Assembly: GCA_019694165.1 (NCBI GenBank)
Contig: JAIBCL010000004.1
Span: 1 to 64,000, forward strand
Source: Verrucomicrobiaceae bacterium
GTDB taxonomy: Bacteria > Verrucomicrobiota > Verrucomicrobiia > Verrucomicrobiales > Verrucomicrobiaceae
Length of the DNA stretch: 64,000 nucleotides
Reading direction: 5' to 3'
Numbering within the stretch: the stretch's first letter is position 1; every line of letters begins with the position of its first letter. The position numbers were made by a program, and so were the translations under genes. Under the pieces are notes generated by a model. It was not told where the DNA came from, searched no databases, and saw nothing but the letters and a program-made list of their open reading frames with translations. This document shows, in pieces, positions 54,879-63,509 of the stretch.

Positions 54879-56258
54879 TCATACCACCAATTCTTTGATC
54901 ACAGTACCACCGTCCGCAACGATCGGACGCGGCCGGCCCTGCGGATCAATCCATGCGCTGGTCTGCGGAATGCCGAGGTGATGGAAAACCGTGGCCGCGA
55001 GATCGCCGGGCGCGACGCGGCGGCTTTCGATGTCGTAGCCTTTTCTGTCCGTGCTGCCGATGACCTGGCCGTGATTCATGCCGCCACCGGCGACGACCAT
55101 CGACATCACCCGGGCCCAATGGCCGCGTCCAGCCGTTTTGCCAATGACGGGATCGCGCCCGAACTCGCCGAGCATGAGAATGAGCGTGCTGTCGAGCAGG
55201 CCGCGATCTTCGAGATCGGTGACGATGGCGTGAAGCGTGCGGTCCACGCTCGGCAGCAGAGGCGTGAGACCTTTCTTGATGCCGCCCCACTTCACTTCAT
55301 CGCCGTGATGATCGAAGTAGCCCCACGCGCCGCTCACGGTGACGAACGTCGAGCCGGCCTCGATGAGCCGTCGCGCGAGCAGGGCCTTTTCACCGAGACT
55401 GTCGCGACCGTAGCGATCGCGCATGGCAGGTGTTTCCTCATCGAGATTGAAGGCACGCTGCGCCGCGCCGGTCATGAGCACGTCGTAGGCTTGTTGGGTG
55501 AATTGATCCGCCGATGCGATCGCTTCGTTCCCGCCGATGCCGCGTTTCCATTGATCCAGCTGATCCATGAGCGCACGGCGGTCACCGAGCCGCTCGATGG
55601 AAAGCCCATCGACGAGCTTCAGCCTGCCAGCCATGTCCTTGCCGCTCACGGGACTGAACGCATTGCCCATATGACCCGCGCCCCACACATCGGAGACGAG
55701 CGAGTCAGCCAGCGCCACATACCCAGGAATGCCGGGCGCATTGGCCCCGCGAAACTTCGCGGCGATCGACCCCATCGACGGCCAGCCAGCGCCGTCGCGA
55801 CCGTCGTTCGTGCGGCGCGCAAGCGGATTGCACGCCTGCATGGTGATCGGCGTGTGATCGCTCGCGCTGCAATCGACCGAGCGGATGAGCGTGAGCTTGT
55901 CCATGATCTTCGCCGTCAGCGGCAGGTGCTCGCACACATGAATGCCCGGCACTTTTGTCGCGATATGGCCGAAGGGTCCGCGAATCTCGCTCGGCGCATC
56001 GGGCTTCGGATCCCACATGTCGATGTGGCTCGGACCTCCCGAGAGCCAGAAGAGCAGGACATTCGTCTTCCGCGTCGGTTTGCCTGCCGCACCGGCGAGC
56101 GCCTGCTGCTGGAAGAGCGAAGGCAATGAAAGGCCTGCCAATCCAGCGAGACCTGTCTGGAGAAACCCTCGCCGCGTCGAGCCGATGCGGATGGAGTCTC
56201 CGCGAACAGGACTGAATGCCTGCGTGATGCTGGTCGGTCGGGATGAAGGCGTCGTCAT
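54879..56258 (-). CDS. DUF1501 protein with Tat signal (second copy)
   Basis: Encodes 459 residues. The twin-arginine signal TRRGFLQTGLAGLAGLSLPS is followed by the DUF1501 blocks LLFWLSGGPSHIDMWDPKP, RSVDCSASDHTPITMQACNP, TFVTVSGAWGYFDHHGDEV, LILMLGEFGRDPVIGKTAGRG and PGDLAATVFHHLGIP. It is the sulfatase-like form common in planctomycete/verrucomicrobial proteins usually paired with a DUF1549/1553 gene. Here no such partner is adjacent; the closest is 47 kb away. It follows the ceramidase-like gene by 83 bases. Confidence 0.92.
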   Translation of the reverse strand: MTTPSSRPTSITQAFSPVRGDSIRIGSTRRGFLQTGLAGLAGLSLPSLFQQQALAGAAGKPTRKTNVLLFWLSGGPSHIDMWDPKPDAPSEIRGPFGHIATKVPGIHVCEHLPLTAKIMDKLTLIRSVDCSASDHTPITMQACNPLARRTNDGRDGAGWPSMGSIAAKFRGANAPGIPGYVALADSLVSDVWGAGHMGNAFSPVSGKDMAGRLKLVDGLSIERLGDRRALMDQLDQWKRGIGGNEAIASADQFTQQAYDVLMTGAAQRAFNLDEETPAMRDRYGRDSLGEKALLARRLIEAGSTFVTVSGAWGYFDHHGDEVKWGGIKKGLTPLLPSVDRTLHAIVTDLEDRGLLDSTLILMLGEFGRDPVIGKTAGRGHWARVMSMVVAGGGMNHGQVIGSTDRKGYDIESRRVAPGDLAATVFHHLGIPQTSAWIDPQGRPRPIVADGGTVIKELVV

Positions 56259-56341
56259 GATCGTTGGCGTGGCGTCGATGAATGGAAACCAATACGCCGC
56301 GTGCTGGCGGCCCTTGCGATGGCGGGCAAATCCCTGCGCTG

Positions 56342-57805
56342 CTACTTTGCCGGAGCAAACAACGCCTGCACGGCCTGCAGCGTGCGATCTACCAGCATCT
56401 GGCCGCCTTCGGGGCCGACCTTGTTCACATGCGGCAGGCCGCTGTAGCTGCCGCCCTGAATCGCGAGCGCCGTCGGCAGATACATGCCGCAGCCGTTCGT
56501 GAGTTGGATCACAAACATCTGCTGCGCGGGGCTGCGTGCTTTCATTTGAATGCCCCAGTCGAGATAGAGCTCGAAGGTGTTCGTCGCGATCGCGACATCG
56601 CCGATGCGCAGTGCGTGCAGTTCCATTTCATAAGGCGGCAGCCTGTCCGCCTCCTCGTAGCGTTTTACGATGCCGCGCTCGAGCGCCAGCATCGTTGTCA
56701 CGCGATTGTCCGGCTTCTCGATGGCGCTGTATTGGGCGATGTTCGTCTTCGCCTCCTGGTACTCGCGCTCGAGAATCTTGCGCGCCGGCAGCGCGAGGCC
56801 CTCGATGGTGTGGCCGAACGCCGCATCCATGCGGATGTCCGCCTTAGCCGCATCCAGTGTGTCGGCGACGGCATTGCAGATGCGACGCCCCAGCTCCTGC
56901 TGCCGTGTGAGACCGCGCAGCTTGATCATCCTCTCTTCGGCGTCTTTGCGATACTGCGGATGCGGCGACTGATCACCGGCCGCGCTGCACCAGCCGAGCA
57001 CCGTGAGATCGGGCAGAGTTAGCTTTGCCTTCAATTGCTCCCGGGCGTCATGCCAGAAGTCGGCGTTCAATGTACGGCGGCTCTCCACTTCCTGCGAAGG
57101 GCAGGCGATGTTGACCGCCACGGCCTGCAGTTGCTTGTCCGCGCTCCAGAAAAACAGCGCCTCCACTCCCGAGTCCGATCCCGCTTCGAGATGACGGAAG
57201 CGCGCATCGCTCGTCTTGCCATACATCTGCGCGTGGCCGTCGGCGTAGATCGAGCGGCGGTTCTCACCGATCTGCGCGAATCCGAGCGTCCAGCTCACGC
57301 CGCCGGGCTTCCGATTCTTCCAGGCACTCACCGAGGCATGGCAGAGTCGCTCTACGAAGAAAGCGGTGTACTCCGCCGGCTGCATCACGCCTTCCTTCGG
57401 GATCGGATACGTGATCAGCGTCTCCTCCTGAATCTCCGAAGTCACCGGCGCGGTGTGCGTGTGCGTGGCGGAGACAATGACTTTGCGCACGTCGAAGTCC
57501 GGGATCTGCGGCTTCAGTGCGTTCCGAAACTGTGTCAGCACCGACTGATGAATCGCCACCAAGTCGCACGAGATGAAGATGCACTGATCTCCCGGCTTGC
57601 CAGCTTCCACCGATTCGATGGCAACGGCGGACACCATCACCGGCGCCTCGACCTTCTCCGAGATGCGCGTGCCGAACTGGCCGGCGAGTGCGACGGGCTT
57701 GTCCGGCGTGATGCTGACCGTGGAAGCACCGATGCGCAGTTCGGTGGCTTGCAGAGCGCCCGATCCAGCGAACAGGCAGACCATTAGACGGGAGAGTGGT
57801 TTCAT
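56342..57805 (-). CDS. Secreted neutral/alkaline ceramidase-like hydrolase
   Basis: Encodes 487 residues with a Sec signal (LMVCLFAGSGALQA). Neutral-ceramidase features include LRIGASTVSITPDKPVALAG at the start, the zinc-type VIVSATHTHTAPV (His115 and His117) and SAAGDQSPHPQYR, which stands in the place of the GDVSPN block. Relatives cleave the N-acyl bond of ceramide, but many bacterial proteins of this family act on unknown substrates. The start overlaps the beta-helix gene stop by four bases. Confidence 0.85.
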   Translation of the reverse strand: MKPLSRLMVCLFAGSGALQATELRIGASTVSITPDKPVALAGQFGTRISEKVEAPVMVSAVAIESVEAGKPGDQCIFISCDLVAIHQSVLTQFRNALKPQIPDFDVRKVIVSATHTHTAPVTSEIQEETLITYPIPKEGVMQPAEYTAFFVERLCHASVSAWKNRKPGGVSWTLGFAQIGENRRSIYADGHAQMYGKTSDARFRHLEAGSDSGVEALFFWSADKQLQAVAVNIACPSQEVESRRTLNADFWHDAREQLKAKLTLPDLTVLGWCSAAGDQSPHPQYRKDAEERMIKLRGLTRQQELGRRICNAVADTLDAAKADIRMDAAFGHTIEGLALPARKILEREYQEAKTNIAQYSAIEKPDNRVTTMLALERGIVKRYEEADRLPPYEMELHALRIGDVAIATNTFELYLDWGIQMKARSPAQQMFVIQLTNGCGMYLPTALAIQGGSYSGLPHVNKVGPEGGQMLVDRTLQAVQALFAPAK

Positions 57806-59115
57806 GGAGTTGATGGCGGGTTTGCAGGCGACTTTTTTTCCAGTTCGGTGGCGAATCCGCGAATCGTGTTGCCTTTGACTTCGATATCCTTAGTCTCGGC
57901 ACCCTGCCGCACGGCGACGCGCTTCGCCGTCCCGCGCTTGTCCTCGATCGTGTTGCCGATGATGCGGATGCCTTCGGTGCCGCCCTGGATGTCGATCGCG
58001 GCACCGGTTTCGGGGCCGTTGTTCGTGAGCGTGTTTGCCTCGATGCGATTGCGATGACCGGCGAAGTCTGCGCCGCGCTCGGGTCGGAAGAGCACGCCGG
58101 CCTCCCTGCTGTTCGTGATCGTGTTGCGACGGACGATGTTGTCCGTGTCGTGATGACCGATGGAGACGCCCACCTTGTTGCCCTCGATCTGATTTCGTTC
58201 CGCGACGCCGTTCTTCACGCCCCAGCAAAAGAAGAGGCCGATGTTGTTGTCACGCAGGACATTGTCACGCATCACGGGCCGCTGTGAGCCGGAGCCGGGA
58301 TGCAGTCCCAGGCCGGAGTGGCCTTCGCTGATGCACTTCTCGACCGTTACGTCGTGGCATATCTGCCAACTGATGCCGTCGCCGTGATTGTTCTTCGCGT
58401 GGATGCGGCGAATCGTGATGTCTTTGCAGTCCTGGAGGAAGATGCAGCCGGCGTAGTTGCCATCGAGTTCGTCGTTGTGCTCGCGATTGCCGTCGAGAAC
58501 GAGGTCTTCGATCACCACGTCCTCGATGAACTCGCCGCTGAGCAGCGGGAAGAGCGTGGACACCGTGCCGTTGTTCAGCCGCCAAACGTTCTCGCGCAGC
58601 GCCTTGTCGAGCTTGAAGCGATTCCCCGTCCGCGCGACGAGCGTGCGTTTGATCACCTGCTGAACGCCGGTCTTTGGATCCTTCGTGCGGAGGCAAACGC
58701 CGTCGCCGATGCGGAACTCCTTGTCGTTTGCGAGCGTGATCTCCTGATCGAACCAGTCGCTGTCGGCCGCGAGGGTCGTCGTCGCGCTTGGGTCCTTGAT
58801 GATGACCGTCTTCTCGCCCGCGCCGACAAGCCGCACATGCGATGCGAGAAAGACCGCATTCCTCAGCCGATAGGTGCCAGGCAGAATCTGCACCGTGCCG
58901 CCGCCGAAGCGCACAACGTAATCGACGCCGGCCTGCAAGGTCCTGTCCGTGCTGCCGCGAATATCCGCGTCCTCGCCGGGGCCGACTTTGATCGTGAGCC
59001 GCTGTTTCCAATTCGGCTGCACCACCGTGTCACCCGAAGTTTGACGCGGCGGCGCACCTTCCGCGAGAAGACCAGTCGGAAGCGCAAGAAGGCTGAGCAG
59101 GACGAGCTTTTTCAT
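57802..59115 (-). CDS. Secreted right-handed parallel beta-helix protein
   Basis: Encodes 437 residues from ATG 59115 with a Sec signal (LVLLSLLALPTGLLA). From about 75 onward it shows the repeating pattern of NosD/polysaccharide-lyase-type beta helices: GGGTVQILPGTYRLRNAVFL, then rungs such as VVIEDLVLDGN, ITIRRIHAKNNHGDGISW, VTVEKCISEGHSGLGLHPG, RDNVLRDNNIGLFF and RRNTITNSREAGVLF. Such proteins are usually polysaccharide lyases or carbohydrate-binding surface proteins. No catalytic set is obvious. It is translationally coupled to the ceramidase-like gene. Confidence 0.85.
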   Translation of the reverse strand: MKKLVLLSLLALPTGLLAEGAPPRQTSGDTVVQPNWKQRLTIKVGPGEDADIRGSTDRTLQAGVDYVVRFGGGTVQILPGTYRLRNAVFLASHVRLVGAGEKTVIIKDPSATTTLAADSDWFDQEITLANDKEFRIGDGVCLRTKDPKTGVQQVIKRTLVARTGNRFKLDKALRENVWRLNNGTVSTLFPLLSGEFIEDVVIEDLVLDGNREHNDELDGNYAGCIFLQDCKDITIRRIHAKNNHGDGISWQICHDVTVEKCISEGHSGLGLHPGSGSQRPVMRDNVLRDNNIGLFFCWGVKNGVAERNQIEGNKVGVSIGHHDTDNIVRRNTITNSREAGVLFRPERGADFAGHRNRIEANTLTNNGPETGAAIDIQGGTEGIRIIGNTIEDKRGTAKRVAVRQGAETKDIEVKGNTIRGFATELEKKSPANPPSTP

Positions 59116-59200
59116 GCGCACAATACGCCGCACAGGGCGCGCGTCGTTCGGAGCCGCCGGCAACTCCCTCCAAACAATCTGACGACGTGGAAGCGCGCTC

Positions 59201-60646
59201 CTATTTCACCGGTTCTGGCGCGCGCCAGTCTTCACGCATCTTCACGGCCAGCTTTTCCACTGTGTCCGCGTGCTCGACAGCCACGTTTTGCCGCTCGGCG
59301 GGATCGGTGTCGAGATTGAAGAGCTGCACTTCAAGCGGCTTTGCGGCGGCTTTCTTCGCCGCACCGCCGGTCGCTCCGGTGTTGAGGTGGACGAGCTTCC
59401 ACGGCCAATGGAGCACGGAGCGCTTGCCGCCTTGTTCGTCGAAGTTCCAGAACAGATGGTCGTGCTGTTTCTGTGTGCCGATGCCAAGGAACGTGGGCAC
59501 CATGGAGATGCCGTCGGTTGGCTTGTCGAGCACGGCGCCCGCCAGTTCCGCAAAGGTGGGCAGCATGTCCTGAAACCCGCTGACGTGGTCGCTCACGCCA
59601 CCGGCTTTGATCCTGCCGGGCCACCACGCGATCATTGGCACGCGCACGCCGCCCTCGGTGAGATCGCGCTTGATGCCGTTCAGCGCGCCGGACGACTGGA
59701 AGAAGTCCGCCTTGTGGCCGCCTTCCTGGTGCGGGCCGTTGTCGCTGGAGAAAATGACCAGGGTGTTCTGGTCCGCACCGCGTGCTTTGAGCACGGCGAG
59801 CAGCGAGGCCACCTCGCGGTCGATGAAGCGCATGAAGAAGGCGAAGCCCTTCTCCGCGGGCGGCCAGTCCTTTTCTTCGAAGGGTCCGTAGTCTGGCGAC
59901 TCCATGCCATGGCCGAGCGGCGAGTCCGCCTTCGCCTCATTGTTCGCGTGGGGAAGATTCAGCGCGTAGTAGAGGAAAAACGGCGTGCCTTTCCGCGCAG
60001 CGTGTGCGTCCACCAGCTTGCGCGCTTCGATGCCCAGCAGCCCGGGCGCCCATTGCACGCGGCCGTCGGCTGCCGCCACACCGGTGCCCTTGATCTCATC
60101 ATTGCCTTTGCCGAAGGCCGATCCCGGGATTTGCTCGTTCTTCAATTCAGCGATCTGGCCGTTTTTCACGAGGAAAGGTGGGAAGCAATTGTGCGCGTGA
60201 CTGGTCTCGACATAACCGTAGAAGAAGTCGAAGCCTTTCTTTCGAGGGTCATCCAGCGGCAGCGGCTTGCCCAGGCCGTACTTGCCCACCGCCAGCGTCG
60301 CATAGCCGGCTGACTTGAGCATCCCAGGCAAGGTGAGATCGCCATCCGGTATGGATCCCATGCCATTGCCGCGTACGCGGCAGTGCCCGGTGTGCAGCCC
60401 GGTCATCAGCACGCAGCGCGACGGCGCGCACACCGTGCAGCCCGCGTAGTGGCGGGTGAAGCGCAAGCCCTCCGCCGCCATGCGGTCGATGCCTGGAGTG
60501 GCCAGCGTTTTCTGCCCGTAGCAGCCCAGATCGCCGTAGCCCATGTCATCGGCGAGGATGTAGATGATGTTCGGTCTCTCAGCCGCGCGCGCGGGCGATG
60601 AGACGAGCAAGAGCGACAGGAATGCGAGGAAAGGTAAAAGCTTCAT
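59201..60646 (-). CDS. Secreted arylsulfatase (family S1)
   Basis: Encodes 481 residues from ATG 60646 with a Sec signal (LLPFLAFLSLLLVSSPARA). The sulfatase signature is complete: metal site NIIYILADDMGYGDLGCYG, and the formylglycine motif CAPSRCVLMTG with Cys73, preceded by HYAGCTVCAP. TLVIFSSDNGPHQEGGHKADFF gives the second metal site and KRDLTEGGVRVPMIAWWPG is a substrate-site block. The cysteine must be converted to formylglycine by a maturase, which is not in the window. Target glycan unknown. Confidence 0.93.
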   Translation of the reverse strand: MKLLPFLAFLSLLLVSSPARAAERPNIIYILADDMGYGDLGCYGQKTLATPGIDRMAAEGLRFTRHYAGCTVCAPSRCVLMTGLHTGHCRVRGNGMGSIPDGDLTLPGMLKSAGYATLAVGKYGLGKPLPLDDPRKKGFDFFYGYVETSHAHNCFPPFLVKNGQIAELKNEQIPGSAFGKGNDEIKGTGVAAADGRVQWAPGLLGIEARKLVDAHAARKGTPFFLYYALNLPHANNEAKADSPLGHGMESPDYGPFEEKDWPPAEKGFAFFMRFIDREVASLLAVLKARGADQNTLVIFSSDNGPHQEGGHKADFFQSSGALNGIKRDLTEGGVRVPMIAWWPGRIKAGGVSDHVSGFQDMLPTFAELAGAVLDKPTDGISMVPTFLGIGTQKQHDHLFWNFDEQGGKRSVLHWPWKLVHLNTGATGGAAKKAAAKPLEVQLFNLDTDPAERQNVAVEHADTVEKLAVKMREDWRAPEPVK

Positions 60647-60741
60647 CACGCTGACGCAGACGAAGTGGCGGCGGATAATTTTTCATCGGTGCCACACGAA
60701 GCCTGGCAGGTGCAGATCGAGGAGTTCACGGCAGCAGAGTG

Positions 60742-60777
60742 ACCGTGCGACGCGTTTGACCACACGCGTCGCACGGT
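60742..60777. terminator. Perfect 14-bp hairpin between the propeller and sulfatase genes
   Basis: ACCGTGCGACGCGT, an 8-base loop, then its exact inverse complement. It lies 45 bases downstream of the propeller gene stop and about 95 bases upstream of the sulfatase start. There is no U-tract on either strand, so it is not a classical intrinsic terminator. A role as terminator, processing site or inverted-repeat operator is possible. Confidence 0.5.
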
Positions 60778-60821
60778 GACGCCGCTGCTTTTCGCCAATG
60801 CCGCGCCAAATCGCGCCTCGA

Positions 60822-62069
60822 TCACTTTCCGCTCACATCGAAGCAGAAAAGCAGTTCCTGATCGCGCAGGTAGAGTTTTCCATTGGCGACGACGGGATGG
60901 GTCCAGACCATGCCTTTGGGATTCCGCTGCGTGGTCTGCGGCGTGAGCGTGAAGCGACCGTGTTCCTTCCAGCCTGCCGGCGAGGCGTCGATGAGGGCGG
61001 CGGTTCCAGTTTTCTCTTCGAGCAGATAGAGCTGGCCGTCAGCGTAGTGGATCGCGCCTTTGCCGAGGGCCTTCTGCTCCTGCCACTTCACGGCACCGGT
61101 CTTGAAATCGAGGCAAGTCCAGCCGCCTTTGTTCGAGTGGCCGTAGAGATGACCATCGACGAGCACCACGCCGCCGTGATGGTTCTCCATGGCTGGATTC
61201 ATGTCGGGGTTCAGGTCCTCGGCCTTGTTGCCCGAGCCGATCTTCACGAGCTTGGCACCGACATTGTATCCCGCGCAGACGAAGACATGACCGTCGTTGA
61301 AAATCGGGGTGGGGATGACGGCGGTCTTGCCAGGGAACGGAACCTTCCAGAGGAGCGACCCGTCCTTCGCGTTCACCGCACCGACGCTCTGCATTGTGAG
61401 CTGGATGAACTGACGCGCGCCGTTGAGATCGACGGCGATGATGGAGGAATACTGCGCAGGATCCGTCCAGTCGGCGCTCTGCCAGACTTTTTTCCCGCTG
61501 ACCTTGTCAAAGGCGGCGATGGCCCCCTGCGCGCCGCCGGGGGTGCAAACGACGAGGTTACCCTCAACGAGCGGGCTCTCGGTGTACCCCCAGCCGGGCA
61601 CCTTGCCACCGGCATCCTCCATCGTGGTCTTCCAAACGAGCTTCCCGTCCGCTGTATTGAAACAGGAGAGCTGTCCCTTGCCGCTCAAGGTGTACACCTT
61701 GCCGCCGGCCACGGTGGGCGTACTGCGCGGACCATCGCCCCAGCCATTGGTGAGGAGTGCACCAGCTTCAGCGCTCCATTTCTCCTTGCCGGTGTTCGCA
61801 TCGATAGCGACGACGTATTCGACGGCATCACGCGCGCCGAGGGTGTAAAGGGTACCGCCGACGATGGAGCAGCCGGAGTAGCCTAGGCCGGCGTCCTTGT
61901 TCGTCCATACGAGCTTCGGACCGCCCTCGGGCCACTGCTTGAGCAGGCCGGTGTCGCCGGAGTGATCGTCGCGATTCGGCCCGCGCCATTGCGGCCAGTC
62001 GGCGGAGACGAGATGAGACAAAGGAAACGCCACTGCAACGGCGAGAAGGAGTACTGGATTGGATTTCAT
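60822..62069 (-). CDS. Secreted PQQ-like eight-bladed beta-propeller protein
   Basis: Encodes 415 residues from ATG 62069 with a Sec signal (VLLLAVAVAFPLSHLVSA). Propeller repeats of the PQQ_2 kind recur: DWPQWRGPNRDDHSGDTGLL at the start, VVAIDANTGKEKWSAEAG, VYTLSGKGQLSCFNTADGKLVWKT, AIAAFDKVSGKKVWQSADW, AVNAKDGSLLWKVPFPGKT and CLDFKTGAVKWQEQKALG. In these bacteria such outer-membrane-anchored or secreted propellers are common and most do not bind PQQ as an enzyme cofactor. The role is unknown. Confidence 0.88.
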   Translation of the reverse strand: MKSNPVLLLAVAVAFPLSHLVSADWPQWRGPNRDDHSGDTGLLKQWPEGGPKLVWTNKDAGLGYSGCSIVGGTLYTLGARDAVEYVVAIDANTGKEKWSAEAGALLTNGWGDGPRSTPTVAGGKVYTLSGKGQLSCFNTADGKLVWKTTMEDAGGKVPGWGYTESPLVEGNLVVCTPGGAQGAIAAFDKVSGKKVWQSADWTDPAQYSSIIAVDLNGARQFIQLTMQSVGAVNAKDGSLLWKVPFPGKTAVIPTPIFNDGHVFVCAGYNVGAKLVKIGSGNKAEDLNPDMNPAMENHHGGVVLVDGHLYGHSNKGGWTCLDFKTGAVKWQEQKALGKGAIHYADGQLYLLEEKTGTAALIDASPAGWKEHGRFTLTPQTTQRNPKGMVWTHPVVANGKLYLRDQELLFCFDVSGK

Positions 62070-62315
62070 GGCTGGGCGGGCATTGGAAAAATGTTTTCGG
62101 AAAACACAAACGCCATTCATCCCGATTCATCGCAACAAAGCGAGCAAAAAACCCCGGCGAAATCGAGGCTGCCAACGAGACCACCTCTGATCGCTCGCTA
62201 GCGAGAATGTCCAGGCAAGTCGTCATGGTGTCCGATCCTCGGCTCTATGCCTGTCCCTCGTGTCCTGAGATCGCGTGCCGCGGCTGCGCCAAAGCACTCG
62301 TTGCGCTCGCCCCTG

Positions 62316-63404
62316 CTATTTTCCAAACAACCGCCGAAGCCAGCTCTTGCGCTCTGGCTCGGGAGCGGGTGGTGGCGCGGGCGGCGGCACCGTCTTCTTA
62401 GGCGCGGCGGCGACAACGGGGCGTGGATCGGGCTTCGGGCCTTCGATGGTGACGGTCATTCCTTTGGTGATTTGTTTGGCGAGGCGCACCACGTCCCAAT
62501 TCGCCGTCCTCATGCAGCCGTGACTGGCGCTCCGGCCGATGGTCTGCGGTGAATTGGTGCCGTGGATGCCGATGCCGGGACGGCTCAGTCCGATCCACAT
62601 CACGCCCACGGGATTGTTCGGACCGATGGGCAATTCGTAGAAGTCTCCGCTGCGCACGCCGTACTCCAGCACGCTGTGATCCCAGCGGAAAGTCGGAAGC
62701 TGGGAAATGCCGAGGATACGGTACGTGCCCGGCGGAGTGGCAAGATGGCCGCTGCCCGGAGTGATGGGCAGGCTGGCCAGCAGCTTCTCTCCATCCCACA
62801 CGCCCAACAACTTCTCGCGGGTGTCGATCTTGATCACGCGCGCCTGGTATTCAGGAATCTCAGGCAAGCTGGCGATCTCGACGAGGTCCTCGATCACGAA
62901 CGGCTGCACGGCCGGCACCTTCACCTCGTCGCCAGGCTTGAGCGCGCTCATCTTCAGCGGCCGGTTGATGAAGACGAGGAACTCGGGCGAGCAATGAAAT
63001 CGCTCGGTGAGAAACTCCAGCACCGAGTCATATGGCAGGAACTTCTTTTTGCTCTGCTCGGAGGGCCGTGACGGCAGGTCGCCCACGAACTTGAGATCCT
63101 CCTGCCGGATGGTGTAGGTCGAGTATGTCTCCGCCACGCTGGACAAATCGAGCGTGTGCGAGGCCAGGTCGGTTTCGGGCAGGCCGTGTGCGCTTTGATA
63201 TCGCTTCAGGGCCTTGGTTGTGAATTCCCCGGGGCGGCCATCCACTTTACCCGGACCGAAGAGCTGCGAGTCCAGGAAAATCTGCAGGCGCAGGATGTCC
63301 TCGACCGGTTCCGGTGCCTTGGGCAGCGGATTCGGGATCGCACCCGAAACGGAAGCGAGCGAGACAACTAGGAACGAAATGCCATGGATGAACTGGGTCT
63401 TCAT
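62316..63404 (-). CDS. Secreted L,D-transpeptidase (YkuD family)
   Basis: Encodes 362 residues with a signal (ISFLVVSLASVSGA). A peptidoglycan-binding-like helical domain (about 35-75: ILRLQIFLDSQLFGPGKVDG) precedes a LysM-like stretch (about 98-165), and the YkuD domain (about 185-325) has the catalytic HGTNSPQTIGRSASHGCMR with Cys297. The tail is Pro/Ala-rich, ending WLRRLFGK. L,D-transpeptidases make 3-3 cross-links or attach lipoprotein to peptidoglycan. It stands alone, divergent from nothing; the nearest gene is the transposase 105 bases upstream. Confidence 0.92.
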   Translation of the reverse strand: MKTQFIHGISFLVVSLASVSGAIPNPLPKAPEPVEDILRLQIFLDSQLFGPGKVDGRPGEFTTKALKRYQSAHGLPETDLASHTLDLSSVAETYSTYTIRQEDLKFVGDLPSRPSEQSKKKFLPYDSVLEFLTERFHCSPEFLVFINRPLKMSALKPGDEVKVPAVQPFVIEDLVEIASLPEIPEYQARVIKIDTREKLLGVWDGEKLLASLPITPGSGHLATPPGTYRILGISQLPTFRWDHSVLEYGVRSGDFYELPIGPNNPVGVMWIGLSRPGIGIHGTNSPQTIGRSASHGCMRTANWDVVRLAKQITKGMTVTIEGPKPDPRPVVAAAPKKTVPPPAPPPAPEPERKSWLRRLFGK

Positions 63405-63468
63405 GAGGGTCGGACGACCGGGACTACAAGCCTCTTAGCGAATGCGGGCAAGTGGTTTCCTGCCGCAA

Positions 63469-63507
63469 AACGGATGTGCCGTCGGATCGACGCAGAGCGC
63501 ATCCGTT
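63469..63507. repeat. Inverted repeat just after the RAYT stop codon
   Basis: AACGGATG at 63469-63476 pairs exactly with CATCCGTT at 63500-63507. It starts 3 bases beyond the stop of the RAYT gene on its coding strand, where such transposases often carry a REP. It may also act as a terminator: on the minus strand CATCCGTT runs into TTG, without a long U-tract. Confidence 0.45.
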
Positions 63508-63509
63508 GC

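Noticed and set aside
56330..56352. AAAGTAG-like end at the ceramidase-like gene stop
   Set aside because: Only the seven bases match; no hairpin or opposite end follows.
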